Shown here: positions 34,245 to 42,353 of the stretch, one piece after another
How the letters are laid out: every line of letters begins with the position of its first letter
Numbering within the stretch: the stretch's first letter is position 1
Source: Pseudobutyrivibrio ruminis CF1b
Lineage (GTDB): Bacteria; Bacillota; Clostridia; Lachnospirales; Lachnospiraceae
Length of the DNA: 64,000 bases
Reading direction: 5' to 3'
NCBI RefSeq assembly: GCF_000424005.1
Contig: NZ_AUJB01000008.1
Span: 186,001-250,000, forward strand
Translations under genes and position numbers: made by a program
Notes under the pieces: model-generated
What the model was told of the DNA's origin: nothing
The model's database searches: none
The model's input: the letters and a program-made list of their open reading frames with translations, nothing else

Positions 34245-35165
34245 TTATTCTATAGGCATATAATTTAATGACACTCTGATGTCCTGACTGTAATTTCCGA
34301 AAGTCTTTCCGAAGAGTGTTACACCTCCGATGTGCTCTGCATCATCATCTACAGCAATTCTGAAATCTAAAGGCTGGCCCTGTTTGATGTTTAAATCAGC
34401 GATAGTGAGATCTGAAATCTGAAGACCATCAATAAATGTGCCGTGCTTGTTTATAACAAGCAGCTTAAGCAATCCGTACTGATTCCAGTTCTGTGGCCAC
34501 CAGTCTGGTGTAAACATTCCTAAGATATCTCCACCAAAATCTCCAGGGCTGGTCCACATACCAAGCTTGGTTCCGTTAAGATAGAAGCTGATATCGGAAG
34601 GCCAGTTGTTATCAACCCCTGGTGCCTCAGAGGAAATCTCAAAAGAGATGGAAATCTGAGTGATGCGGTTGTTGCTAGGTACAAGATTAGGGAAAGAGTA
34701 CTCCACAAATCCCTTTGTAAACCACATAATATCTGCATTGAATCTGTCCGGATGACTAAAGTATCGTGCATCGTCGATTTCACCAATAACAGAGGTGCTG
34801 TTAGCAAGACCACAGGTAGGGCAGATATCATATTTTGAAAACTGTCCAACCTTTATGTCTGTAGTGAATACATTTGAAAGGTCGACAGGCTTTTCGATTT
34901 CTACAACTATTTTATCTTGAATAACAGAACATATTTTGGAATTTCCGTGACTAGCTGATTCATTGGATGTGGATATAAGTCCGCATTCTTCTAATTTCTT
35001 GATATGGCCAGTGAGTGCACCATTACTGAGGTTTAGCTGTGTTGCAAGCTGGTTCATACTCATGTGGTCATTCTCTAATAAGATATTAAGTATCTGGATT
35101 CGCACGTCTGAGCCTAATGCTTTAAATAATTCTAGTCCTTCGTCTAGTGAAGTGATATGAATCAT
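34245..35165 (-). CDS. ArsR-type regulator with large C-terminal sensor domain (arabinan locus)
   Basis: The 306-residue protein starts with an ArsR-like winged helix (LFKALGSDVRIQILNILLEN, MSMNQLATQLNLSNGALTGHIKKLEECGLIS). After a CPTC pair, residues about 150-305 form a beta-rich domain (SFYLNGTKLGMWTSPGDFGG, WWPQNWNQYG, FRIAVDDDAEHIGG) that may bind a sugar. It is divergent from the arabino-oligosaccharide ABC operon and convergent with the GH43 pair, so it is the probable local regulator. The C-terminal ligand is inferred from context only. Confidence 0.85.
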   Translation of the reverse strand: MIHITSLDEGLELFKALGSDVRIQILNILLENDHMSMNQLATQLNLSNGALTGHIKKLEECGLISTSNESASHGNSKICSVIQDKIVVEIEKPVDLSNVFTTDIKVGQFSKYDICPTCGLANSTSVIGEIDDARYFSHPDRFNADIMWFTKGFVEYSFPNLVPSNNRITQISISFEISSEAPGVDNNWPSDISFYLNGTKLGMWTSPGDFGGDILGMFTPDWWPQNWNQYGLLKLLVINKHGTFIDGLQISDLTIADLNIKQGQPLDFRIAVDDDAEHIGGVTLFGKTFGNYSQDIRVSLNYMPIE

Positions 35166-35561
35166 CGTACTGCTCCTTTTTGTTAATAATAAATTACTTC
35201 ATATAATTATAAAATTTGCTAATAACGCTGTCAATATGGGTGTGTAGAAAGGATTAAATATTTCAATTAGAATTAAAAGTAGAAGCACTTTGACGTGCTA
35301 AAGTCAATTAATTTGATGTCAATTAGTGAAATTTACTAAAAACAATGTGAAGTATTTGTGTATATTAAAAGAATATCCAAAATAGTTTAGTTTTTCCTAA
35401 AATAAATATTGACGTTGAGAACATCCAGCTTTATTATAATACCATAATCGTTAATGAGTTGTGCAGTTTCCGATTCATGTGGCTAACAAGCCTCAGCCTA
35501 TTGAAGTAATAAACTGCAAAACCAAACGCAAAACATTTCTTTTTTTACAAGGAGGAGAAGA
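35166..35561. promoter_or_regulatory. Divergent regulatory region of the arabinan locus
   Basis: This 396-bp AT-rich region has no gene. A clear TATAAT (35435-35440) precedes the binding-protein gene; its -35 is uncertain (TTGACG at 35409 would give a 20-nt spacer). Candidate operators are the 17-bp palindrome TTAGTGAAATTTACTAA (35323-35339) and overlapping inverted repeats GCAC/GTGC and TTGAC/GTCAA at 35285-35307. A GGAGGAGAAG ribosome binding site ends it. Confidence 0.55.
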
Positions 35562-36992
35562 ATGAAGAAGAAATTGGTTAGTGCATTACTTTGCACATCA
35601 ATGGCAGCTAGCATGCTTGTTGGCTGTGGGGGAGCAGCTTCAGAAGGAGGAGTTGATCCAGACGCTGCAGAAGCAACAGAGGAGACTGCAGAAGAATCAG
35701 CAGAAGCTGAGGTAGTAACAAACACATTTGGTGATCCAAATGGTACTCATCTTGAGATGTGGACATTCGTTGAGCTTCACGGACAGCATTACGGTGTAAT
35801 GGCTGAGGAGTGGAACAAGCAGCATCCAGATAACACAATCGAAATTACATGTACAACATATCCATATGGCGATATGCACACAAAGCTTCTTACAGCTCTT
35901 GAAGCAGGAACAGGTGCTCCAGACATCTGTGACGTAGAAGTAGGTCAGTTCCCTAACGTAGTTGAAGGTCTTGATCAGTGGTTAGTTCCACTTAATGACT
36001 ACGCAAAGGATTATCTTGATACAATGGTTACATCTCGTATGGAGACATACCAGGGCGAGGATGGAAATTACTATGGTGCTCCTTATCACGTAGGTGCAAC
36101 AGTAATGTACTACAACGTAGCTGCTATGTCAGAGGCAATGGGAATTAGCCAGGAAGAAGTTATTGCAAAGATTGACGCTGTTAAGACTTGGGATGATTAT
36201 TCAAAGCTCGGCGAAGAATATCTTGGATCAGTTAATGAAGATGGAAAATACTGGACATCAGTTGATACAGGCGGAGTTGATTGGCTCTGGATTGCTATGG
36301 CTGAAAACGGAGATGACTGGACAGGTGGATTTGATAATCCAGCAAACGTAAATATTGATTCAGTAAAGACAATGCTTGAGATGCAGCAGGGATGGTTAAA
36401 GAGTGGTCTTGCAGAGGTTTCTCCTGATGGACACGTTGACCTTGAGGCTGGTTTCCAGAATATTATGGATCACAACATCGTTTCATTCCCTAAGGCAATG
36501 TGGTACATGTCACGTTTCACAAACTATATGCCTGATGAGAAGGGCAACTGGTACATTGCTAAGTGTCCTGTATTCAAGGCTGGACAGAAGTGCTCTGTAG
36601 GTATCGGTGGTACAGGTACAGTAGTAACACAGCAGTCTGAAAATAAGGATCTTGCAGCTGAGTTTACTTGCTGGGCAAAGATGTCTGAAGAAGGCGAGCA
36701 GCACATTTGGGATACACTTGGATTTGATGTATGTAATTCAGCTTTATGGAATGATGATGCATTCGCACATGATGACAACAACCAGTACAATCAGTTCTTT
36801 ATAAATTATCCATATGATGTACTTAGCGATATTGGAATGGAAAACATCGGAAAGATTTCTGTTGTATCTATCAGCCCAACAATCAATGAGTACTTCTGCA
36901 CAACAACACTTAATCAGGTTCTTGAGGATCCAGATTACTCTGTTGATGATGCACTTGAGGAAGCTCAGAATGCAGTGGACATGGAGCAATAA
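35562..36992 (+). CDS. Arabino-oligosaccharide-type ABC substrate-binding lipoprotein
   Basis: The 476-residue family 1 solute-binding protein has a lipoprotein signal with lipobox LVGC (Cys22), then an acidic Ala/Glu linker before the mature two-lobed domain. Aromatic residues typical of sugar stacking are abundant. Location upstream of two permeases and a GH51 arabinofuranosidase, and across from an ArsR-type regulator, supports AraN-like function. Stronger expression than the permeases is expected because a hairpin follows the gene. Confidence 0.9.
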   Translation: MKKKLVSALLCTSMAASMLVGCGGAASEGGVDPDAAEATEETAEESAEAEVVTNTFGDPNGTHLEMWTFVELHGQHYGVMAEEWNKQHPDNTIEITCTTYPYGDMHTKLLTALEAGTGAPDICDVEVGQFPNVVEGLDQWLVPLNDYAKDYLDTMVTSRMETYQGEDGNYYGAPYHVGATVMYYNVAAMSEAMGISQEEVIAKIDAVKTWDDYSKLGEEYLGSVNEDGKYWTSVDTGGVDWLWIAMAENGDDWTGGFDNPANVNIDSVKTMLEMQQGWLKSGLAEVSPDGHVDLEAGFQNIMDHNIVSFPKAMWYMSRFTNYMPDEKGNWYIAKCPVFKAGQKCSVGIGGTGTVVTQQSENKDLAAEFTCWAKMSEEGEQHIWDTLGFDVCNSALWNDDAFAHDDNNQYNQFFINYPYDVLSDIGMENIGKISVVSISPTINEYFCTTTLNQVLEDPDYSVDDALEEAQNAVDMEQ

Positions 36993-37028
36993 TAAAAAAG
37001 GAAGATTTCTATGGATATAAATACAGCA

Positions 37029-37061
37029 AGGATGCCTGCCAGAGGGCAGGCATCCTCTTTT
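37029..37061 (+). terminator. Attenuating terminator between binding-protein and permease genes
   Basis: AGGATGCCTGCC (37029-37040), loop AGAG, and GGCAGGCATCCT (37045-37056) make a perfect 12-bp GC-rich stem followed by CTTTT. It lies in the spacer if the permease starts at 37089, and would reduce transcription of the downstream genes. Confidence 0.8.
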
Positions 37062-37088
37062 AAAAAGGTAGAAGGAGCAAAAGGCTTT

Positions 37089-37985
37089 ATGAAGTTTAAG
37101 AAGTTATTCTATTCTCAAAAGGTTGCACCATATGTTTTTGTTGTGCCTTTTGTCCTCAGTTTCTTTTTCTTTTGGGTTTATCCTCTTATCACAGCTTTTA
37201 CTATGAGCTTTCAGGATATAGGAGCGATAAAATCTGATTGGGTTGGTTTTGCAAATTACGCAAAGCTTTTAAAGGATAATGTATTTCATATTGCAGTTTT
37301 TAACAGTGTAAAATACATGTTCTTCACATTAGTACTTCTTATTCCATTCCCAATGCTTTTTGCTGTTTTGATGGATAGCAATTTAGTAAAGGCAAAGGGT
37401 GTATGGAAAGCCGTTCTTTATATGCCAGCTTTAACATCAGTAGTTATTTCTGGTACATTATTCCGTCTCATGTTTACAGAGTACACAACAGGTCAGATGA
37501 ATATGGTAACAGCGGCTCTTGGCCTTGGAACATATAAATGGTTAAAGATGGGCTGGTCAGGAATGCTTGCTCTTTTAATCGTAGCTTGCTGGAGATGGAC
37601 AGGAGTAAATATGCTTTACTTCCTTTCAGGACTTAAATCTATTGATACAGCTCTCTATGAGGCTGCAGATATAGATGGAGCGTCAAGCTGGCAGAAGTTT
37701 AGATTTGTAACACTGCCTCTTTTAAAGCCAACAACAGTATACGTACTTACAATATCTGTATATGCAGGTCTTGCAATGTTCCTCGAGTCATACATGTTAT
37801 GGGCAGGAAATTCATCACCAAACAATATCGGTCTTACTATCGTAGGATACCTGTATAAACGTGGTATTGAAAAGAATGATATGGGTTATGCCTGCGCTGT
37901 TGGTGTAGTGCTTCTAGTTGTAGCTCTCATCATCAACTTCGCACAGTTAATTTTTAATGGAACATTTAAGAAGGAGGAGCAGTAG
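37089..37985 (+). CDS. ABC transporter permease (AraP-like)
   Basis: The 298-residue protein has six membrane segments and the EAA loop YEAADIDGASSWQKFRFVTL. Start 37089 (MKFKKLFYSQKVAPYVF) is chosen because homologues begin this way, GAAGGAG lies upstream, and the longer in-frame start at 37011 would translate through the perfect terminator hairpin. It pairs with the next permease; no ATPase is encoded in the operon. Confidence 0.88.
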   Translation: MKFKKLFYSQKVAPYVFVVPFVLSFFFFWVYPLITAFTMSFQDIGAIKSDWVGFANYAKLLKDNVFHIAVFNSVKYMFFTLVLLIPFPMLFAVLMDSNLVKAKGVWKAVLYMPALTSVVISGTLFRLMFTEYTTGQMNMVTAALGLGTYKWLKMGWSGMLALLIVACWRWTGVNMLYFLSGLKSIDTALYEAADIDGASSWQKFRFVTLPLLKPTTVYVLTISVYAGLAMFLESYMLWAGNSSPNNIGLTIVGYLYKRGIEKNDMGYACAVGVVLLVVALIINFAQLIFNGTFKKEEQ

Positions 37986-37986
37986 T

Positions 37987-38856
37987 ATGGCAAAGCAGAA
38001 AACTATGGCAGCCACTCCTCAAAGAAGAATAGGAACAATTCTAGGAACAGGCTTCTTTCTGATTCTTAGCTTGATTATCGTATTTCCGGTATTTGCAGGA
38101 TTATTGGCATCATTTCGACCAGGCACACAGCTCATTCGTAGAGGTTTATCTATAGATTTAGATTTCTCTACAATGAATTTAAATAATTATACCTATTTAT
38201 TTAGTGGTAATGCAGACAGCCAGAAGTACTTTATGTGGTACAAAAACTCACTCGTTATCACAGTACTATCAGTGGCTCTTACACTTATTATTTGCTACTT
38301 TGTTGCATATGGACTTACAATGTACGATTTCAAATTTAAGAATTTACTTTTTACAATCGTACTTGCAACAATGATGGTACCATTTGAGATCCTTATGCTT
38401 CCATTATATAAGGAAATCATTGCACTTAAGTTGATTGACACCTACACAGGTGTAATCATAATAGGCGTGTGCAGCGCTTCAACAATTTTCTTCTTCAAGC
38501 AGTACCTGTCGGGTTTGCCAAAGGATTTATTGGATGCAGCGCGCATTGATGGCTGCAGTGAATATGGCATTTCGGTAAGAATAATCCTTCCACTTGCCAA
38601 ACCAGCTTTTGCATCCATGGGTATTTTATGTGCAATGGGCAGCTGGAATGCCATCCTTTGGCCACTGCTTGTACTTAAAGGCGCAGAGAAGTTTACACTT
38701 CCAATTGGACTGAACACACTCCTTACACCATACGGAAATAACTATGATGTTCTTATTGCCGGTTCGATGTTCGGAATTTTACCTATTTTGGTAATTTTCT
38801 TAATCTTTAACAGATACATTATTGACGGAATGACTGCCGGTGCGGTAAAAGGTTAA
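37987..38856 (+). CDS. ABC transporter permease (AraQ-like)
   Basis: The 289-residue protein has six membrane segments and an EAA-type loop (LLDAARIDGCSEYGISVRIIL). ATG 37987 starts 1 nt after the previous stop, with AAGGAGGAG upstream. It forms the second half of the importer channel. Confidence 0.92.
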   Translation: MAKQKTMAATPQRRIGTILGTGFFLILSLIIVFPVFAGLLASFRPGTQLIRRGLSIDLDFSTMNLNNYTYLFSGNADSQKYFMWYKNSLVITVLSVALTLIICYFVAYGLTMYDFKFKNLLFTIVLATMMVPFEILMLPLYKEIIALKLIDTYTGVIIIGVCSASTIFFFKQYLSGLPKDLLDAARIDGCSEYGISVRIILPLAKPAFASMGILCAMGSWNAILWPLLVLKGAEKFTLPIGLNTLLTPYGNNYDVLIAGSMFGILPILVIFLIFNRYIIDGMTAGAVKG

Positions 38857-38905
38857 TAAACAATCGGAGATTGTTTATTAACCCTAATTGAAGGAGAAGA
38901 ATTTA

Positions 38906-40426
38906 ATGGCAAAATTAGTAATCAATAACGAAAATAAGAAAAGCACAATCGCTCCAGAAATCTACGGCCATTTCTCAGAGCATCTGGGCAGATGTATCTA
39001 CGAGGGACTTTATGTAGGAGAGAACTCAGACATTCCAAATGTAAATGGAATGCGTACAGATGTAGTTGAGGCTCTTAAAGAGATGAAGGTTCCTGTACTT
39101 CGTTGGCCAGGTGGATGCTTCGCAGATGAGTATCACTGGATGGATGGAATCGGTCCAAAGGAAAAGCGTAAGAAGATGATTAACACCCACTGGGGCGGTG
39201 TAGTAGAAGATAACAGCTTCGGTACACACGAGTTCTTCGAGCTTTGTCGTCAGCTTGGATGTAAGACATACGTAAATGCGAATGTTGGCTCAGGCACAGT
39301 TCGTGAGATGAGTGAGTGGGTTGAGTATATGACATTTAACGGAGTATCTCCAATGGCAGATCTTCGTAAGGAAAATGGTCATGAAGAGCCATGGGTAGTT
39401 GATTACCTTGGCGTTGGTAATGAGAACTGGGGATGCGGCGGAAATATGCGCCCACAGTTCTATGCTGATGAATACAGACGTTATCAGACATATGTTAGAA
39501 ATTACAACGGCAATCAGCCAATCGCAAAGATTTGCTGCGGTGCCAATGTAGATGATTATCACTGGACAAAAGAGGTTCTCGATACCTGTTTTGATCATAC
39601 ACCAGAGCACTTCCATGGATTTATGGATGGTCTTTCTCTTCATTATTATACCCTCCCAGAGACAGAGGATGACTGGAACTTCAAGGGAAGTGCAACAGAT
39701 TTCACTGAGGAGGTATTCTACCAGACTCTTAAGAGATCTTACTTTATGGAAGAGCTTATCAATAAGCATGGTGCAATCATGGATCAGTACGACCCTGATA
39801 AGAAGATTGGCATGATGATTGATGAGTGGGGTATCTGGACAGATGTTGAGCCAGGTACAAATCCAGGTTTCTTATATCAGCAGAATACAATGCGTGATGC
39901 CTTAGTAGCTGGTATGAACCTTAATATCTTCAACAAGCATTCAGACAGAGTTAAACTTGCATGTATTGCGCAGATGATTAACGTACTTCAGTCTGTAATG
40001 CTTACAGATGGCGAAAAGATGATTAAAACCCCTACATATTACGTCTTCAAAATGTATCGTCATCACCAGGGAGCGACACTTCTTGATTCAAGCCTTGTTG
40101 GAAACAGCACAGTTGGATCAGAGAAGAATGAACTTCCAAAAGTATTCGAATCAGTATCAGAAGATGCTGATGGTGTTATCACAATTACTCTTACAAACAA
40201 TTCACTTGAGTCTGGAGAGGAAGTAGATATCCAGCTTACAAAGGATGGAAATTCTTACAATGTATGTGAGGCAGTATTCGTATCTGGAAAGATGAATGCT
40301 CACAATACATTTGAGAATCCTGAGGTTGTTAAGGAAGAAGAGTTCAAGGATTACAGCAGAACTCCTCTTGGAATCACAGTTAAGCTTCCTGCTTGCTCTG
40401 TTGTTAGCATCAGAATCAAGAAGTAA
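38906..40426 (+). CDS. abfA: GH51 alpha-L-arabinofuranosidase
   Basis: The 506-residue cytoplasmic enzyme has the GH51 acid/base motif GVGNENWGCGG (Glu173) and nucleophile motif MMIDEWGIW (Glu307), with the usual N-terminal IYGHFSEHLGRCIYEG. Length and domain order match bacterial GH51. It removes terminal L-arabinose from imported oligosaccharides. AAGGAGAAG is upstream of ATG 38906; an in-frame TTG at 38888 is less likely. It is the last gene of the ABC operon. Confidence 0.95.
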   Translation: MAKLVINNENKKSTIAPEIYGHFSEHLGRCIYEGLYVGENSDIPNVNGMRTDVVEALKEMKVPVLRWPGGCFADEYHWMDGIGPKEKRKKMINTHWGGVVEDNSFGTHEFFELCRQLGCKTYVNANVGSGTVREMSEWVEYMTFNGVSPMADLRKENGHEEPWVVDYLGVGNENWGCGGNMRPQFYADEYRRYQTYVRNYNGNQPIAKICCGANVDDYHWTKEVLDTCFDHTPEHFHGFMDGLSLHYYTLPETEDDWNFKGSATDFTEEVFYQTLKRSYFMEELINKHGAIMDQYDPDKKIGMMIDEWGIWTDVEPGTNPGFLYQQNTMRDALVAGMNLNIFNKHSDRVKLACIAQMINVLQSVMLTDGEKMIKTPTYYVFKMYRHHQGATLLDSSLVGNSTVGSEKNELPKVFESVSEDADGVITITLTNNSLESGEEVDIQLTKDGNSYNVCEAVFVSGKMNAHNTFENPEVVKEEEFKDYSRTPLGITVKLPACSVVSIRIKK

Positions 40427-40452
40427 CTAAACTTTTTTTCATTCTTAAATTG

Positions 40453-40485
40453 GAAAGGCAGTCCTTAGGGGCTGTCTTTTCTTTT
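40453..40485 (+). terminator. Terminator of the arabino-oligosaccharide operon
   Basis: AAAGGCAGTCC pairs with GGGCTGTCTTT through several wobbles, then a T-rich tract. Confidence 0.75.
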
Positions 40486-40504
40486 TGGGGATTGTGGAAG
40501 AGCC

Positions 40505-40735
40505 CACAACCTTATCAGGCAGATAATATAAGTGAGATTGTAAATATATCTGCTAAATCATCAATATCTGGCAGATAAAAACAAAGTTATTTTATACTTA
40601 TCTGCTGAATCATCTGTAATCGGCAGATAAAATAAATGGTATTTTAAATATATCTGTTAAAAGCTCTTTATCAGGCAGATAGATTAGGAAGTATTACAAT
40701 TATATCTGCTGGGAGTCCCATATTCAGATGATAGA
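40505..40735. repeat. 52-bp tandem array with alternating TATCTGC / GCAGATA arms (array 1)
   Basis: TATCTG-type arms start at 40547, 40599, 40651 and 40703, exactly 52 bp apart. GCAGATA arms start at 40519, 40571, 40623 and 40675, also 52 bp apart; the next, at 40727, is degenerate. About 4.5 units are present. Units are diverged between arms (roughly half the positions differ), while arm positions are strictly kept. It occupies most of the 461-bp gap before the flavodoxin gene; no coding potential is seen. Confidence 0.9.
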
Positions 40736-40810
40736 ATGAACAGAGTTTATCGCAATTCATATAGAAAATGCGGGGGGCCAATAACTTTTGTGATTATAAA
40801 AAAAGAATAC

Positions 40811-40839
40811 TTGATTTAATTGCGTGCAATTGATATAAT
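40811..40839 (+). promoter_or_regulatory. Promoter with OhrR-type operator (flavodoxin/nitroreductase)
   Basis: TTGATT (40811-40816), 17 nt, TATAAT (40834-40839) with TG one base before it. AATTGCGTGCAATT (40818-40831) fills the spacer and differs by one base from the reverse complement of 20265-20278. Confidence 0.8.
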
Positions 40840-40887
40840 GGCCATAGTTAGTTTAGTGAAACATTTAATTTTATAAAGGAGGTCATG

Positions 40888-41277
40888 ATGGGTAAGGCAG
40901 TTAGATATTATTCAAGAAGTGGTAACACAAAGGCTTTAGCAGCGGCTATTGCAAATGGCGCCAGCTGTACAGCAGTTTCTGTTGATGAGGCAGGGGCAGA
41001 GATTAAAGAGCCAGTAGAAATGTTATTTATAGGTGGTGGACTTTATGCCTATGGAATTGATAAGAAGCTTAAGGCTTATATCAGAACATTAGATGGAAAT
41101 AAGGTTAAGAAAGCAGCTGTATTTTCTACATCATGGCTTTCAAAGCACGCTCTTGATTTACTTAAGGATGCGTTAAAGGGACGTGGAATAGAAGTAGTAG
41201 AGGAGACATGCTACGCTAAGAATATGCCAGGAGTAGAGGAACTTAAGGCAGCAGAGGAATTTGGAAAGAGGTATTAA
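40888..41277 (+). CDS. Flavodoxin-like protein
   Basis: The 129-residue protein has the FMN phosphate-binding loop YSRSGNTKALA and the GGGLYAYG loop, followed by FSTSWLS. It is slightly shorter than usual flavodoxins. ATG 40888 is preferred to ATG 40885 because AAAGGAGGT ends only 1 nt before the latter. It may carry single electrons, for instance to the NADPH-motif-less thioredoxin reductase whose promoter shares the same operator; this link is inferred. Confidence 0.85.
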   Translation: MGKAVRYYSRSGNTKALAAAIANGASCTAVSVDEAGAEIKEPVEMLFIGGGLYAYGIDKKLKAYIRTLDGNKVKKAAVFSTSWLSKHALDLLKDALKGRGIEVVEETCYAKNMPGVEELKAAEEFGKRY

Positions 41278-41278
41278 A

Positions 41279-42097
41279 ATGGGAGATTTTCTTGAACTTG
41301 CCAAGACCAGAAGAAGTGTAAGAACTTTTGATGGTAATAATGTGGATGAAAAGATTGTAGCGGAATTAAAGTCGTTTGCCGAAGGCATTGAGAATCCTTA
41401 CGGCATTAATATTCGTTTTGAATTTTTGGACGGTGAGGCTAATAAATTATCAAGCCCTGTTTTAACAGGAGAAAAGCTTTATATAGCAGCTCTTATGGAG
41501 CCAGGCACACATGCAGAGGAAGCCTATGGCTATTCATTTGAGGCACTTCTTATGAAGGCTCATGAGATGGGGCTTGGCACTGTTTGGATTGGTGGAACAC
41601 TTCCAAGAGAAAAATTCGAAAAGGCTTCTGAATTAAGTGGTAAAGAGGTTATGCCTTGCATGAGCCCTATAGGTGGAATTGCAAAGAGCATGTCACTTAA
41701 AGAAGGCCTTATGAGAAAGGGAGTTAAAGCAGATAAAAGATTAGATTTTGAAGAGTTATTCTATCTTGATAGTTTTGACAATCCATTATCAGAGCAGAAG
41801 GCTGATGGACTTGATATTAGAAAAGCACTTGAGGCGGTAAGAGTGGCACCATCTGCGGTAAACAAGCAGCCTTGGAGAGTAGTTATCTCTGACAATATGG
41901 CGCACTTCTTCGAAAAGCATGATAGAGGTTACGATAATGGTACCTATGATTTACAGAAGATTGATCTTGGAATTGCATTATTCCATTTTGAAAGTCAGAT
42001 GAAATCAGAGGGAAGACCTCTTGAATTAGTAGTAGAAGATCCAAAAATTAATCTTCCTAAAGATGTTGAATATGTTGCATCATACAGATGTAAATAA
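41279..42097 (+). CDS. Nitroreductase-family protein
   Basis: The 272-residue protein starts with LAKTRRSVRTFDG and has VAPSAVNKQPWRVVIS in its second half, typical of TM1586-like two-domain nitroreductases that bind FMN. AAAGAGG lies just upstream and the ATG follows the flavodoxin stop by 1 nt, so it is in the same operon. It probably reduces quinone- or nitro-type substrates or acts in flavin-dependent redox defence. Confidence 0.88.
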   Translation: MGDFLELAKTRRSVRTFDGNNVDEKIVAELKSFAEGIENPYGINIRFEFLDGEANKLSSPVLTGEKLYIAALMEPGTHAEEAYGYSFEALLMKAHEMGLGTVWIGGTLPREKFEKASELSGKEVMPCMSPIGGIAKSMSLKEGLMRKGVKADKRLDFEELFYLDSFDNPLSEQKADGLDIRKALEAVRVAPSAVNKQPWRVVISDNMAHFFEKHDRGYDNGTYDLQKIDLGIALFHFESQMKSEGRPLELVVEDPKINLPKDVEYVASYRCK

Positions 42098-42102
42098 AAA
42101 AG

Positions 42103-42321
42103 ATGGCGGCAATAGCAGTAGCTTCGGAGTTGTCCACAGATGCTCTTAAAGATGGTACATTTACTGGCGAAGGAATGGGTAATAATGGTACAATAGCAGT
42201 TGAAGTAACCATTACTGGTGGAGAAATTTCTGATATCGTCTTTACGAAGTTTAGTGATGATGCAGAATATTTTGATGTGGAAAAAGATGGCAAGGAGATG
42301 ATTGACCAGGCCGGTCAGTAA
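42103..42321 (+). pseudogene. Truncated FMN-binding-domain fragment
   Basis: The 72-codon frame contains DGTFTGEGMGNNGTIAVEVTITGGEISDI, the N-terminal half of the FMN_bind domain, and stops at MIDQAGQ. The C-terminal half with the flavinylated SGATxT-type motif is absent, and there is no complete signal sequence. It sits directly before ApbE, the transferase for that motif. A functional small protein is possible, but a broken gene is more likely. Confidence 0.7.
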
Positions 42322-42353
42322 CAATAATGTTTTTGAATTGTAATTCTTTTAAA

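Noticed and set aside
40505-40735. CRISPR array
   Set aside because: The 52-bp units are diverged throughout, there are no identical direct repeats separated by unique spacers of constant size, and no cas genes are near.
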